A stretch of 64,000 nucleotides of DNA from Streptomyces griseofuscus (GTDB lineage Bacteria; Actinomycetota; Actinomycetes; Streptomycetales; Streptomycetaceae), in assembly GCF_014673495.1 (NCBI RefSeq), contig NZ_CP051006.1, positions 3,100,001 to 3,164,000 on the forward strand, given 5' to 3'. A program made the position numbers and the translations under genes. Below are positions 43,681 to 52,841 of this stretch, piece by piece. The stretch's first letter is position 1. Every line of letters begins with the position of its first letter. Below the pieces are notes generated by a model. That model saw nothing but the letters and a program-made list of their open reading frames with translations. It ran no database searches and was not told where the DNA came from.

Positions 43681-44835
43681 TCAGACGGCCGAGCCGATGC
43701 CGGTGGGGGTCTGGGAGCGGAGGGTGACCTCGTGGTCGTCGTTGACGTTGTCGGCGTGCACCGGGTTGCGGCGGGAGATGACGACGACCCCTAGGGCGAG
43801 CGCCAGCGCCACCAGGGCGACGACGACCGTGCCGATGTTGCCGCCGTGCTTGACCACGCTCGCCGCGAGGCCGCCGACCAGCGCGGCGAACGGCAGGGTG
43901 ATCAGCCAGGCCAGCGCCATCCGCCCGGCCACACCCCAGCGGACCTCCGCGAGCCGGCGGCCGAGGCCCGCGCCGAGGATGCTGCCGGAGGCGACCTGGG
44001 TCGTGGACAGGGCGAAGCCGAGGTGGGCGGAGGTGAGGATCACCGCGGTGGAGGCCGTCTCGGCGGCGAAGCCCTGCGGCGACTGGATCTCCGTCAGGCC
44101 CTTGCCCATGGTGCGGATGATCCGCCAGCCGCCCAGGTAGGTGCCGAGGCCGATCGCGAGACCGGCGGAGCCGATCACCCAGACCGGCGGTCCGGCGTCA
44201 TGGCCGAGCGCGCCCGCGGAGATGAGGGTCAGCGTGATCACGCCCATGGTCTTCTGCGCGTCGTTGGTGCCGTGCGCGAGGGAGACCAGGGAGGCGGAGG
44301 CGATCTGGCCGATCCGGAAGCCCTTGGTCACCCGGTCCTCGCGGGCGCGCGCGGAGAGCAGATAGGCGAGGTAGGTGGCGGCGCAGGCGGCCACCCCGGC
44401 CACCACCGGGGAGACGACGGCGGGCAGCAGCACCTTGCCGACCACCTGCTCGAAGTGCACGCCCTTGGACCCCGCGCCGACCCAGACCGCGCCTATCAGC
44501 CCGCCGAACAGGGCGTGCGAGGAACTGGAGGGCAGCCCGGCGAGCCAGGTCGCCAGGTTCCACAGGATCGCCCCGACCAGCCCGGCGAAGATCATCGCGG
44601 GGGTGACCAGGGCGTCGTCCACGATGCCCCCGGAGATCGTCCGGGCCACCTCGGTGGACAGGAACGCGCCCGCGATATTGAGAACACCGCTGATCAGGAC
44701 CGCGATTCTGGGCCGGAGCGCGCCGGTGGCGATGGAGGTGGCCATCGCGTTCGCGGTGTCATGGAACCCGTTCGTGAAGTCGAAGGCCAGCGCCGTCACG
44801 ATGACGACCGCCACGAGCAACGTGATGTGGTCCAT
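43681..44835 (-). CDS. Pit-family inorganic phosphate transporter
   Basis: ATG 44835 gives 384 residues and about ten membrane helices. Both Pit/PNT signature halves are present: ALAFDFTNGFHDTANAMATSIATGAL near the N-terminus and SLAHGTNDAQKTMGVITL in the second half. The pair shows the internal duplication of the family. These carriers import metal-phosphate complexes with protons at low affinity. No Pit accessory phoU-like gene is upstream; the downstream gene encodes a small membrane protein. No PHO box was recognised. Confidence 0.95.
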   Translation of the reverse strand: MDHITLLVAVVIVTALAFDFTNGFHDTANAMATSIATGALRPRIAVLISGVLNIAGAFLSTEVARTISGGIVDDALVTPAMIFAGLVGAILWNLATWLAGLPSSSSHALFGGLIGAVWVGAGSKGVHFEQVVGKVLLPAVVSPVVAGVAACAATYLAYLLSARAREDRVTKGFRIGQIASASLVSLAHGTNDAQKTMGVITLTLISAGALGHDAGPPVWVIGSAGLAIGLGTYLGGWRIIRTMGKGLTEIQSPQGFAAETASTAVILTSAHLGFALSTTQVASGSILGAGLGRRLAEVRWGVAGRMALAWLITLPFAALVGGLAASVVKHGGNIGTVVVALVALALALGVVVISRRNPVHADNVNDDHEVTLRSQTPTGIGSAV

Positions 44836-44976
44836 GACTCCAGCCAACCAAGACCCGGCCAATTCCGCGCGAACTGGGAGCGAAAGCCCAGGAATGCCCG
44901 GGAGGAGACGGGGTGGGCAAGGCGGCCCGTGATGATCCCGGGTCCGGTGTCGGTGGGCTGTGCCAAGCTGGTGGGC

Positions 44977-45375
44977 GTGAGTCTGGAGGATCTGCGGCGG
45001 CTGCGGCGGGTACGGGACCGGATGGACCGGGAGTACGCCGAGCCGCTCGACATGAGCGAGCTGGCGCGCGATGCCCTGATGTCCCCGGGCCATTTCCAGC
45101 GCAGCTTCCGCAAGGCGTTCGGGGAGACGCCGTACAGCTATCTCATGACCCGCCGTATCGAGCGGGCCAAGGCGCTGCTGCGCCAGGGCGACCTCACGGT
45201 CACCGAGGTGTGCCTGGCCGTGGGGTGTACGTCACTGGGGTCCTTCAGCTCCCGTTTCACCGAGCTGGTCGGCCGGACCCCGAGCGCCTATCGTGCCGCC
45301 TCGCACGAGCCGGCCGCGGTGATCCCCTCCTGCGTGGCCCGCACCTTCACCCGGCCCCGCCGCCGCCCCTACTGA
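44977..45375 (+). CDS. Short AraC-family regulator
   Basis: GTG 44977 gives 132 residues, almost only the double helix-turn-helix domain: PLDMSELARDALMSPGHFQRSFRKAFGETPYSYLMTRRIERAKALLRQGDLTVTEVCLAVGCTSLGSFSSRFTELVGRTPSAYR. No sensory domain is attached. A VOC-fold gene follows after 61 bases on the same strand, so the pair probably forms an operon. The start lacks a clear ribosome-binding site; GTG 44971 or ATG 44932 are alternatives. Confidence 0.88.
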   Translation: MSLEDLRRLRRVRDRMDREYAEPLDMSELARDALMSPGHFQRSFRKAFGETPYSYLMTRRIERAKALLRQGDLTVTEVCLAVGCTSLGSFSSRFTELVGRTPSAYRAASHEPAAVIPSCVARTFTRPRRRPY

Positions 45376-45436
45376 TCTTCCGGGGCCGTTCCCGCAGCCG
45401 CGCGCGCCGGCCTCCCGAGCGGCTTAGCGTGAACGC

Positions 45437-45853
45437 ATGAACGTACGACTCGCACAGTGCTTCATCGCCGTGGACGACCATGACAAGGCCCTCGCCTTCT
45501 ACCGCGACATCCTCGGGCTGGAGGTCCGCAACGACGTGGGCTTCGAGGGGATGCGATGGGTGACCGTCGGCTCGCCGCACCAGCCGGACGTGGAGATCGT
45601 GCTGGAGCCGCCGGGCGCCAATCCGGACGCCTCCCCCGCAGACCGGCAGGCGATGGCCGAGCTGCTCGCCAAGGGCATGCTGCGCGGGGTCATCCTGGCC
45701 ACCGACGACTGCGACGCGCTGTGGGAGCGGCTGCGCGAGTCCGGCGCCGACGTCCTCCAGGAGCCGACCGACCAGCCGTGGGGCGTCCGCGACTGCGCCT
45801 TCCGCGACCCGGCGGGCAATCTGCTGCGCTGCTTCCAGCGCCCGGCGGCCTGA
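45437..45853 (+). CDS. VOC (glyoxalase/bleomycin-resistance fold) protein
   Basis: The 138-residue protein begins MNVRLAQCFIAVDDHDKALAFYRDILGLEVRNDV and ends VRDCAFRDPAGNLLRCFQRP, the two halves of a vicinal-oxygen-chelate fold. The metal-ligand positions are partly conserved (E near LEPPG, D near RDPAGN). It may be a detoxification or isomerase-like protein. It follows the AraC-type regulator on the same strand. Confidence 0.88.
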   Translation: MNVRLAQCFIAVDDHDKALAFYRDILGLEVRNDVGFEGMRWVTVGSPHQPDVEIVLEPPGANPDASPADRQAMAELLAKGMLRGVILATDDCDALWERLRESGADVLQEPTDQPWGVRDCAFRDPAGNLLRCFQRPAA

Positions 45854-45876
45854 ACTCCCCTGCCGCACGCGGTACT

Positions 45877-46209
45877 TCACCCCCAGGGCTCCACGTCCAC
45901 CACGGCGCTCACCGGCAACGGGCCGTAGAGGTGCGGGAATTCCTCACCCCCAGGCTTCACCGGCTCGTACCTCAGCGGCGCGTCGAGCAACGCCGGATCC
46001 ACCACCAGGACCACCAGTTCGTCCGGGCCGCCGTACCCGCCGTACAGGAACGCGGCGACGGACGGGAGCTGCTCGCGGGTGGAGAAGTGGATGAAGCCCA
46101 CCTGATCGAGGGTGCGGCCCCGGGTCGACACCTCGTAGGTGCCGCGCTCGCGGGCCGCCTCCCACAGGGAGCGCTCGGTGATGTGGACGATGCGGGACGG
46201 TTTCGGCAT
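45877..46209 (-). CDS. DUF952 family protein
   Basis: From ATG 46209 the product has 110 residues. DUF952 markers are visible: IVHITERSLWEAARERGTYEVSTRG, GFIHFSTREQLPSVAAFLYGG, LVVLVVDPALLDAPLRYEP and FPHLYGPLPVSAVV. The fold is cytoplasmic and has been compared to ADP-ribosyl-transferase-like domains, but no activity is known. It stands alone. Confidence 0.87.
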   Translation of the reverse strand: MPKPSRIVHITERSLWEAARERGTYEVSTRGRTLDQVGFIHFSTREQLPSVAAFLYGGYGGPDELVVLVVDPALLDAPLRYEPVKPGGEEFPHLYGPLPVSAVVDVEPWG

Positions 46210-46367
46210 GGCTTCACGGTAGACGGCGGGCCCCGTGGACTGTGGGGATCCACGGGACCCGGCCGACCGGAGCCCCCGGGGCACCGTGCGGGGTCAGGAG
46301 CCGCACGGGCCCGGGGACTCCGGGTCCTTGGGGCCGCCGGACGGACCGGCGGCGCGGACCGCGGCGC

Positions 46368-47504
46368 TCAGCTGCTGCGCCGGGTCACGAACTCGGCGAG
46401 GGCGAGCAGCCCGCCCGCCGCCTCGGGGTCCTGGATCGCCCGGGCCAGTTCCTGCATCGCGCGGGCCATCCGGTCGGCCGCCTCCGTCTGCGCCCAGTCC
46501 CGGCCGCCGGCCCGCTCCACGGCCAGCGCGGTCCGCGCTATGCCCTCGCTGTCCCCGGTGATGTACGGCTTTCCGTACAGCGCGGCGAGTTCGGCCGCCG
46601 CCGGGGTGCCGGAGACGAGTGCCGCCACCACCGGCAGGGACTTCTTGCGGGCCGCGAGATCGGCACCGGCCGGCTTGCCGGTCCGCAGCGGCTCACCCCA
46701 TATGCCGATGACGTCGTCGATCAGCTGGAAGGCGAGCCCCGCCTGACGGCCGAAGCCGTCCAGCGCGGCCACTTCCTCGGGCCCCGCGCCCGCGTACAGC
46801 GCGCCGAGGGCGCAGGCGCAGCCCAGCAGCGCCCCGGTCTTCGCCTCGGCCATGACGAGCACCTCGTCCAGCGTGACCTCCTCCGGGGCGCGGTGCTCCA
46901 GGTCGGTGTCCGTGTGCTGGCCGGCGCACAGCTCCATCACGCAGTCCGCGAGCCGGGCGGCCGCCGGGGCCGCGGCCGGGTGCGGATCCTCGGCCAGCAG
47001 ACGCAGCGCGAGCGCCTGGAGCGCGTCCCCGGCGAGGATCGCGTCGGCGTCCCCGAACACCGTCCAGGCCGTGGGCCGGTGCCTGCGGGTGGGGTCCCGG
47101 TCCATCACATCGTCGTGCAGCAGGGTGAAGTTGTGGACCAGCTCCACCGCCGCCGCGGCCGGTACGGCGGCCGCCCGGGCCGCCGGGCCGCCGAGCGCGG
47201 CGGCCGCGGCGAGCACCAGGGCCGGACGGATCGCCTTGCCGGCGTGGCCCGCGGCCGGGCTGCCGTCCACATGCTCCCAGCCGAAGTGGTAGCGGGCGAT
47301 CCGGCGCATGGAAGCGGGCAGCGACTCGACGGCGGCGCGCATCGCCGGGTCGACCAGGGCCCGGCTCCGCTCCAGCAGCTCCGGCGCCTCCTGCCCGTCG
47401 TGCGGGGCGGGGCCCGGGTCGCCGGTCCCCCGCCGCCCCTCCGGTGTGCCGGGGTACGGCACACCGGAGGGGCGTTGTTCGGTCTCCGTCATGGACTCGG
47501 CCAT
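46368..47504 (-). CDS. Polyprenyl synthase with disordered N-terminal extension (candidate encapsulin cargo)
   Basis: ATG 47504 follows GAGGGGGA; the protein has 378 residues. The core is an all-helical trans-prenyltransferase with first aspartate-rich motif DDVMD (131-135), K90-A-I-R-P substrate contacts and a second DDVIG motif (263-267). The second motif lacks its fifth aspartate. Residues 1-45 are Gly/Pro-rich and probably disordered (SGVPYPGTPEG is the most distinctive part). The gene lies 112 bases downstream of the EshB-type shell gene on the same strand. In Family 2 encapsulins, unstructured N-termini of cargo enzymes direct loading, and polyprenyl transferases are a known cargo class. 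Product chain length is unknown. Enzyme family is sure; cargo role is inferred. Confidence 0.92.
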   Translation of the reverse strand: MAESMTETEQRPSGVPYPGTPEGRRGTGDPGPAPHDGQEAPELLERSRALVDPAMRAAVESLPASMRRIARYHFGWEHVDGSPAAGHAGKAIRPALVLAAAAALGGPAARAAAVPAAAAVELVHNFTLLHDDVMDRDPTRRHRPTAWTVFGDADAILAGDALQALALRLLAEDPHPAAAPAAARLADCVMELCAGQHTDTDLEHRAPEEVTLDEVLVMAEAKTGALLGCACALGALYAGAGPEEVAALDGFGRQAGLAFQLIDDVIGIWGEPLRTGKPAGADLAARKKSLPVVAALVSGTPAAAELAALYGKPYITGDSEGIARTALAVERAGGRDWAQTEAADRMARAMQELARAIQDPEAAGGLLALAEFVTRRSS

Positions 47505-47616
47505 GTCTCCCCCTCGCCAGGTCCGCGGGCATCGGCGGATCCTGCCCGGCCGGACGCGTACCCCGAGGGTGTACCCGTCCGGGCGTTCGGGGACACGGCC
47601 GCGACGTGCGGAAACG

Positions 47617-49023
47617 TCACCTCCACCGGCCGATTTCGACGTTCTCCAGCACACCGAGCGCGTCGGGCACCAGGACGGCGGCCGAGTAGTAGGCCGTGAC
47701 CAGGTACTTGATGATCGCCTGCTCGTTGATCCCCATGAAGCGGACGGACAGGCTCGGCTCGATCTCGTCCGGGAGACCGGACTGCCGCAGACCGATGACG
47801 CCCTGTTCGTCCTCGCCGGTGCGCATCGCGATGATCGAGGTGGTGCGCGCCTCGCTGATCGGGATCTTGCCGCAGGGGAAGAGGGGCACCCCGCGCCAGG
47901 TGGGGATGCGGTTGCCGCCCATGTCGATGGTCTCCGGCACCAGACCCCGCTTGTTCAGCTCGCGGCCGAACGCGGCGATCGCGCGCGGGTGGGCGAGGAA
48001 CAGCTTGGTCCCGCGGCGGCGGCTGAGCAGTTCGTCCATGTCGTCCGGGCTCGGGGCGCCGTCGTGCGGCTGGATCCGCTGGTCGTACTCGCAGTTGCTG
48101 AGCAGACCGAACTCCGGGTTGTTGATCAGCTCGTGCTCCTGGCGCTCCTTCAGCGCCTCGACCGTGAGCCGCAGCTGCTGCTCGGTCTGGTTCATCGGCT
48201 GGTTGTAGAGGTCGGCCACCCGGGAGTGGACGCGCAGCACGGTCTGGGCGATGCTCAGTTCGTACTCGCGGGGCCGGGCCTCGTAGTCGACGAAGGTGTG
48301 CGGGATGTCGGCCTCGCCGGAGTGGCCCGCGGCCAGGTCGACGGCCTTCTCGCCGTACTTGTTGGTGCGCTGCTCCGGGATCGAGCGCAGCTGGGCCAGA
48401 TGGTCGCGCAGGGACTGGGAGCGCTCGGCGATCTGCTCGAAGTCCTGGCGGCTGAGGATCAGCACGGTGCTGGCGGTGTCCGCGCGGACCGTGTACTCCC
48501 AGATGGCGTCCGGGTCGACCAGCGCCTGGTCGCCGAAGTAGGAGCCGTCGGCGAGGACGCCGAGGACCGAGTCGTCGCCGTAGGGGCCGGTGCCGATCTT
48601 CTCGACGCGGCCGTGGGCGAGCAGATGCACCCCGTCATTGCGGTTGCCGAAGTCGGCGATCACCTCGCCGGGGGCGAAGTCACGCTGGCGGCAGCGCCGG
48701 GCCAGCTCGGCCAGCACCTCTTCGTCCTCGTACGACCGCAGGGCCGGGAGTTCGCCGAGTTCGGCCGGGATGACCTCGACCTGGCCTCCGGTCTTGACGA
48801 AGGTGATCCGGCCGTCGCCGACGGCGTACGTCAGCCGGCGGTTCACCCGGTATGTGCCGCCCTGGACATCCACCCAGGGGAGCATGCGCAGCAGCCAGCG
48901 GGAGCTGATCTCCTGCATCTGCGGAACGGACTTGGTGGTGGTGGCCAGGTTCCGCGCTGCCGCGGTCCCGAGGGACTGCTGCGGCTTGCCCTGATCCGTG
49001 CGGAGCTCTTCGCCTACCGACAT
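47617..49023 (-). CDS. eshB: EshB-type Family 2B encapsulin shell protein with cyclic-nucleotide-binding domain
   Basis: ATG 49023 gives 468 residues. An N-terminal arm leads to a cyclic-nucleotide-binding-like domain (about 110-205: [20 protein letters not shown] and [37 protein letters not shown]). The remaining part (about 240-468) is the HK97/encapsulin-like shell domain, with [23 protein letters not shown] and [27 protein letters not shown]. The protein belongs to the EshA/EshB group of Streptomyces, now recognised as Family 2B encapsulins that assemble nanocompartments. The usual phosphate-binding-cassette glutamate is D165. The adjacent polyprenyl synthase is the likely cargo. The domain order is seen; shell assembly here is inferred. 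Confidence 0.9.
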   Translation of the reverse strand: MSVGEELRTDQGKPQQSLGTAAARNLATTTKSVPQMQEISSRWLLRMLPWVDVQGGTYRVNRRLTYAVGDGRITFVKTGGQVEVIPAELGELPALRSYEDEEVLAELARRCRQRDFAPGEVIADFGNRNDGVHLLAHGRVEKIGTGPYGDDSVLGVLADGSYFGDQALVDPDAIWEYTVRADTASTVLILSRQDFEQIAERSQSLRDHLAQLRSIPEQRTNKYGEKAVDLAAGHSGEADIPHTFVDYEARPREYELSIAQTVLRVHSRVADLYNQPMNQTEQQLRLTVEALKERQEHELINNPEFGLLSNCEYDQRIQPHDGAPSPDDMDELLSRRRGTKLFLAHPRAIAAFGRELNKRGLVPETIDMGGNRIPTWRGVPLFPCGKIPISEARTTSIIAMRTGEDEQGVIGLRQSGLPDEIEPSLSVRFMGINEQAIIKYLVTAYYSAAVLVPDALGVLENVEIGRWR

Positions 49024-49225
49024 GTGGAAATGCCCTCCCATGTAATCCACCGGTCGCAACGGGCCGGTCTCGCATCGAGCGTCCCATCACGCACGGTTGC
49101 CACGCCATTACCCGAAAGAGGGGGAATGGATCATCGGACTAGTGGGCAGAAAGGGGGACCGTGAAAAAGGGGCCGCGCTCGGGGTGCGGATCCACGAGGT
49201 CGGCGAGGTCGGCGACAATGACACC

Positions 49226-50125
49226 GTGACCAGCAGCGATCCCCTCGCCCCCCGCCTTCCCTCGCCCCTTCGGGAGGTTCGGGACGAGCGGTTCGACCGG
49301 CGCGGGATCCGGCTGGTGCTCAAGCGGGACGACCTGATCCATCCGGAGCTGATCGGCAACAAGTGGCGCAAGCTCGTGCCGAACATCGCCGCGGCGGACG
49401 GGCGGCCGCTGGTCACCTTCGGCGGGGCCTACTCCAACCATCTGCGCGCCACCGCGGCCGCCGGACGGCTGCTCGGGCTCGCCACCACCGGTGTGGTGCG
49501 CGGTCAGGAGCTGGCCGACCGGCCGCTCAACCCCTCCCTCGCCCGGTGCGCGGCGGACGGGATGCGGCTGCGGTTCGTCGACAGGTCGACCTATCGGCGC
49601 AAGGCCGAGCCGGAGACGCTGGCGGCGATCCTGCGCGCGGCCGGCGCCGAGGGGGCGTACGTCGTGCCGGAGGGCGGCAGCAACGCGGCGGCGGTGCGCG
49701 GCTGTACGGCGCTCGGGGCGGAACTGCGCGGGCACGCCGATGCCGTCGCGGTGGCCTGCGGCACCGGCGGCACGCTCGCGGGGCTCGCGGCCGGACTGGC
49801 GAAGGGACAGCGCGCGCTCGGCGTGCCGGTCCTCAGGGGCGGGTTCCTGACGGCCGACGTCGAGGCGTTGCAGGAACGTGCCTTCGGTGGCCGTACCGGC
49901 GACTGGTCGCTGGACGACCGCTTCCACTTCGGCGGCTACGCGCGGACCACCCCCGAACTCGACGCGTTCGCGGAGGACTTCGAGCAGCGGCACGGGCTGC
50001 CCGTGGAGCGTCTCTATGTCGCCAAGTTGCTCTACGGGCTCGTCGTCCTCGCCGAGGAGGGCGCCTTCCCGCGCGGCACGACACTAGCGGCCGTCGTCAC
50101 CGGCCGGCCGTTCCCCGAGCCTTAG
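49226..50125 (+). CDS. PLP-dependent ACC-deaminase/D-cysteine desulfhydrase-like enzyme
   Basis: GTG 49226 is taken as start (299 residues); upstream in-frame codons are possible. The fold type II PLP site shows LVLKRDDLIHPELIGNKWRKL, where the lysine in GNKWRK should hold PLP, then TFGGAYSNHLRATAAAG and the phosphate loop CGTGGTLAGLAAG. These enzymes open 1-aminocyclopropane-1-carboxylate or desulfurise D-cysteine; the two activities cannot be separated by sequence alone here. The gene is divergent from the encapsulin gene. Confidence 0.9.
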   Translation: MTSSDPLAPRLPSPLREVRDERFDRRGIRLVLKRDDLIHPELIGNKWRKLVPNIAAADGRPLVTFGGAYSNHLRATAAAGRLLGLATTGVVRGQELADRPLNPSLARCAADGMRLRFVDRSTYRRKAEPETLAAILRAAGAEGAYVVPEGGSNAAAVRGCTALGAELRGHADAVAVACGTGGTLAGLAAGLAKGQRALGVPVLRGGFLTADVEALQERAFGGRTGDWSLDDRFHFGGYARTTPELDAFAEDFEQRHGLPVERLYVAKLLYGLVVLAEEGAFPRGTTLAAVVTGRPFPEP

Positions 50126-50185
50126 CGGCCCCGAGCACCGGCGAACCACAGCCCTGGCAGGTCCGAGCCCCGGCGGCCCCGGGGG

Positions 50186-51781
50186 CTACGCCGCCTCCCG
50201 GTACGCGGCCGCCTCCTCCAGGTCCAGGTGCCGCAGCAGGGCGCGCAGCATCTCGTCGTCGATGTAGCGGTGGTCGCGCAGCCGTACGAAGACCTCACGC
50301 TCGGCGCTGATCATGGCGCGGGACAGCCGGCGGTAGGTGTCGTCCACGGACTCGCCGGTGACGGGGTTCGCCTGGCCGAGGCGCTCCCAGACGGCGTTGC
50401 GGCGGCGCTCCAGGACGTCGCGGAGGCGGTCGGCGAGCGGCGGCGGCAGCGCGTTGCGCTCGTCGGCGAGGAGTTCCTCCAGGCGGCGTTCGGCGGCCAG
50501 GGACGCCTGCGCCTGGGCGTTGGCCTCGGCCAGGGTCTCGGCCTGGCGGTCGCGGCCGGGGAACTTCATCAGGCGGATCAGCGGGGCGAGGGTGAGGCCC
50601 TGCACGACCAGGGTGCCGATGACCGTGGTGAAGGTCAGAAAGAGGATCAGGTTGCGCTGCGGGAAGGGTGCGCCGCCGCGGATCGTCTCCGGGATGGAGA
50701 AGGCGATGGCCAGGGAGACCACGCCGCGCATCGCCGCCCAGGAGACCACGACCGGTGCCCGCCAGGTGGGGTCCTCCTCGCGCTCCCGGACGCGCCGGGA
50801 CAGCACGCGCGGCAGGAAGGTCGCCGGGAACGTCCAGACGAACCGGGCGGCCACGACGACCAGGAAGACGGCGATCGCGTACCAGGCCGCGTCGGCCCCG
50901 TGATAGGCCGCCAGGCCCTTGAGGATGGGCGGCATCTGGAGGCCGATCAGCGCGAACACGGCCGACTCCAGCACGAAGGCGACCATCTTCCACACGGCCT
51001 CCTCCTGGAGCCGGGTGGCGAAGTCGACCTCCCAGGCGCGGTGCCCGAGGTAGACGGCGACCACGACCACCGCGAGCACCCCGGAGGCGTGCAGCTGCTC
51101 GGCGACCCCGTAGGCGACGAACGGGATCAGCAGCGAGAGGGTGTTCTGGAGCAGCGCCTCGGTCAGACGGGTGCGCAGCCAGTGGATCGGCACCATGAGC
51201 ACCAGGCCGACGAGCACGCCGCCGACCGCCGCGCGCAGGAACTCCTCGATGCCGCCCGCCCAGGTGGAGCCCGCGCCGACGGCGGCGGCGAGGGCCACCT
51301 TGTAGGCGGTGATCGCGGTGGCGTCGTTCAGCAGCGACTCGCCCTGGAGGATCGTGGTGATCCGGGACGGCAGCCCGACCCGGCGGGCGATCGCGGCGGC
51401 CGCGACCGCGTCCGTCGGCGCCACGACCGCGCCGAGCACCAGCGCGGCGGGCAGCGGCAGCCCCGGTACGACGAGATAGGCGGCCCAGCCGACGACGAAG
51501 GTCGCGAAGAGCACGTACCCGACGGACAGCAGCCCCACGGGGCGCATCTGGGCGCGCAGGTCCAGGTAGGAGCTCTCGGTGCCCTCCTTGTAGAGCAGCG
51601 GGGGCAGCACCAGGGGCAGCACGACATCGGGTTCGAGCGTGTAGTCGGGGATGCCGGGCACGTACGACACCACCAGGCCCGCCGCGACCAGCAGCAGCGG
51701 TGCGGGCACCGGGGTGCGCCGGGCGATCCCGGCGACCGCGGCACTGCCCGCGACCAGCAACAGCAGGGGCATCACGTCCAT
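50186..51781 (-). CDS. Na+/H+ antiporter, CPA1 (NhaP/NHE) family
   Basis: The 531-residue protein starts at ATG 51781. About twelve membrane helices fill residues 1-400, with the ion-binding helix GAVVAPTDAVAAAAIARRVG, then LQGESLLNDATAITAYKVAL. Both are CPA1 hallmarks. A cytoplasmic C-terminal domain of about 120 residues is helical and charged (AERRLEELLADERNALPPPLADRLRDVLERR). It should exchange Na+ (or K+) for protons across the cytoplasmic membrane. It is divergent from a small zinc-finger gene 61 bases away. Confidence 0.95.
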   Translation of the reverse strand: MDVMPLLLLVAGSAAVAGIARRTPVPAPLLLVAAGLVVSYVPGIPDYTLEPDVVLPLVLPPLLYKEGTESSYLDLRAQMRPVGLLSVGYVLFATFVVGWAAYLVVPGLPLPAALVLGAVVAPTDAVAAAAIARRVGLPSRITTILQGESLLNDATAITAYKVALAAAVGAGSTWAGGIEEFLRAAVGGVLVGLVLMVPIHWLRTRLTEALLQNTLSLLIPFVAYGVAEQLHASGVLAVVVVAVYLGHRAWEVDFATRLQEEAVWKMVAFVLESAVFALIGLQMPPILKGLAAYHGADAAWYAIAVFLVVVAARFVWTFPATFLPRVLSRRVREREEDPTWRAPVVVSWAAMRGVVSLAIAFSIPETIRGGAPFPQRNLILFLTFTTVIGTLVVQGLTLAPLIRLMKFPGRDRQAETLAEANAQAQASLAAERRLEELLADERNALPPPLADRLRDVLERRRNAVWERLGQANPVTGESVDDTYRRLSRAMISAEREVFVRLRDHRYIDDEMLRALLRHLDLEEAAAYREAA

Positions 51782-51842
51782 GCTTCTCGCCCACCCTCAT
51801 TTTCCGCGCGGCCACCCGCACACCCGTCGTAATCTGGCAATC

Positions 51843-52103
51843 ATGAAACAGTGCACGCACGCCGACGCGCTGCCGCATCCGGAACCCGCGCCGCGCTCCG
51901 CGACCTGTCCGGAGTGCCTGGCAGCCGGGACGCACCCGGTGCAGCTGCGGCTCTGCCTGACCTGTGGCCATGTCGGCTGCTGCGACTCCTCACCGGGCCG
52001 GCACGCCACCGGGCATCATGAGCAGACCGGGCATCCGGTGATGCGGACGTTCGAACCGGGCGAGGACTGGCGATGGTGCTTCGTGGACCACGTACTCGTC
52101 TGA
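51843..52103 (+). CDS. UBP-type zinc finger protein
   Basis: The 86-residue protein is one zinc-finger UBP domain: C4-x-H6, CPEC, CLTCGHVGCCDSSPGRHATGHHEQTGHPVM, and W-x-W-C at the end. In eukaryotes this fold binds the ubiquitin C-terminus; in actinobacteria, where it often sits next to Na+/H+ antiporter genes, the role is unknown. It starts at ATG 51843. Confidence 0.92.
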   Translation: MKQCTHADALPHPEPAPRSATCPECLAAGTHPVQLRLCLTCGHVGCCDSSPGRHATGHHEQTGHPVMRTFEPGEDWRWCFVDHVLV

Positions 52104-52424
52104 GCGGTACCCGGGTCGGATCGTTGATCATCTTCTCGTTCGGGCACTGTGTCGTGTGACACTGCATGCGGCGGCGCACGCACGACGGTTCGGGCGTCTG
52201 ACGTCTGGGTACGTCAACCCGGCGCGCGCTCTTCCGATTTGGGGCCGCACACCCCCTAGACACGGAGCGTATCCACAGCTTTACTGTGAGTGACGCCAGG
52301 GGGTCGGGGTCCCGGGGACGGAAACATTCGGCGCGCGATAGCGTCACCGCTTGAACCACCTACGCGTTAGCCCCGGGGGGCGACCCTCGGCCCCTGTAAA
52401 GCTTGTACCACCATGGAGGTGAGG
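52104..52424 (+). promoter_or_regulatory. Promoter region of prsH-sigH with BldD-like half-sites
   Basis: No gene is visible in these 321 bases. AGTGA followed by CGCC lies at 52289-52296, and TCACC at 52344-52348. Both resemble half-sites of the developmental repressor BldD (AGTGA-n-TCACC), which is reported to control sigH in S. coelicolor. Several promoters are known for sigH there; I cannot place them exactly here. Confidence 0.55.
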
Positions 52425-52841
52425 GTGTCCCAGATCGCAGGCGAACCCGCGGCGAACCAGGATTTCGTGGAGGTCCGGCTGCCGGCCGCGGGTGCCTACC
52501 TGTCGGTGCTGCGGACGGCCACGGCCGGTCTGGCGGCCCGCTTGGACTTCACCCTGGACGAGATCGAGGATCTGCGCATCGCCGTGGACGAGGCCTGCGC
52601 GATCCTGTTGCAGCAGGCCGTGCCGGGCTCGGTGCTCAGCTGTGTCTTCCGGCTGGTCGACGACTCGCTGGAAGTCACCGTGTCGGCCCCGACCACGGAC
52701 GGCCATGCCCCCTCGCGGGACACCTTCGCCTGGACCGTGCTGTCGGCCCTCGCGGGGAAGGTCTCGTCCGCCGTCGACGAGGACAAGACGGTGTCCATCA
52801 GCCTCTACAAACAGCGCGGCGCGGGTCCCGGGCCGGCGTGA
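52425..52841 (+). CDS. prsH: Anti-sigma factor, HATPase (RsbW-like) family, partner of SigH
   Basis: GTG 52425 is preferred since GGAGGT lies just before it; ATG 52413 has no ribosome-binding site. The product has 138 residues. RsbW-like kinase motifs are visible: LDEIEDLRIAVDEACAILLQQA (N-box), and a shortened G region before SISLYKQR. It should bind and inhibit SigH in the cytoplasm. It is coupled by a GTGA overlap to sigH, the normal arrangement for an anti-sigma and its sigma factor. The orthologue in S. coelicolor is known as PrsH/UshX. Confidence 0.92.
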   Translation: MSQIAGEPAANQDFVEVRLPAAGAYLSVLRTATAGLAARLDFTLDEIEDLRIAVDEACAILLQQAVPGSVLSCVFRLVDDSLEVTVSAPTTDGHAPSRDTFAWTVLSALAGKVSSAVDEDKTVSISLYKQRGAGPGPA

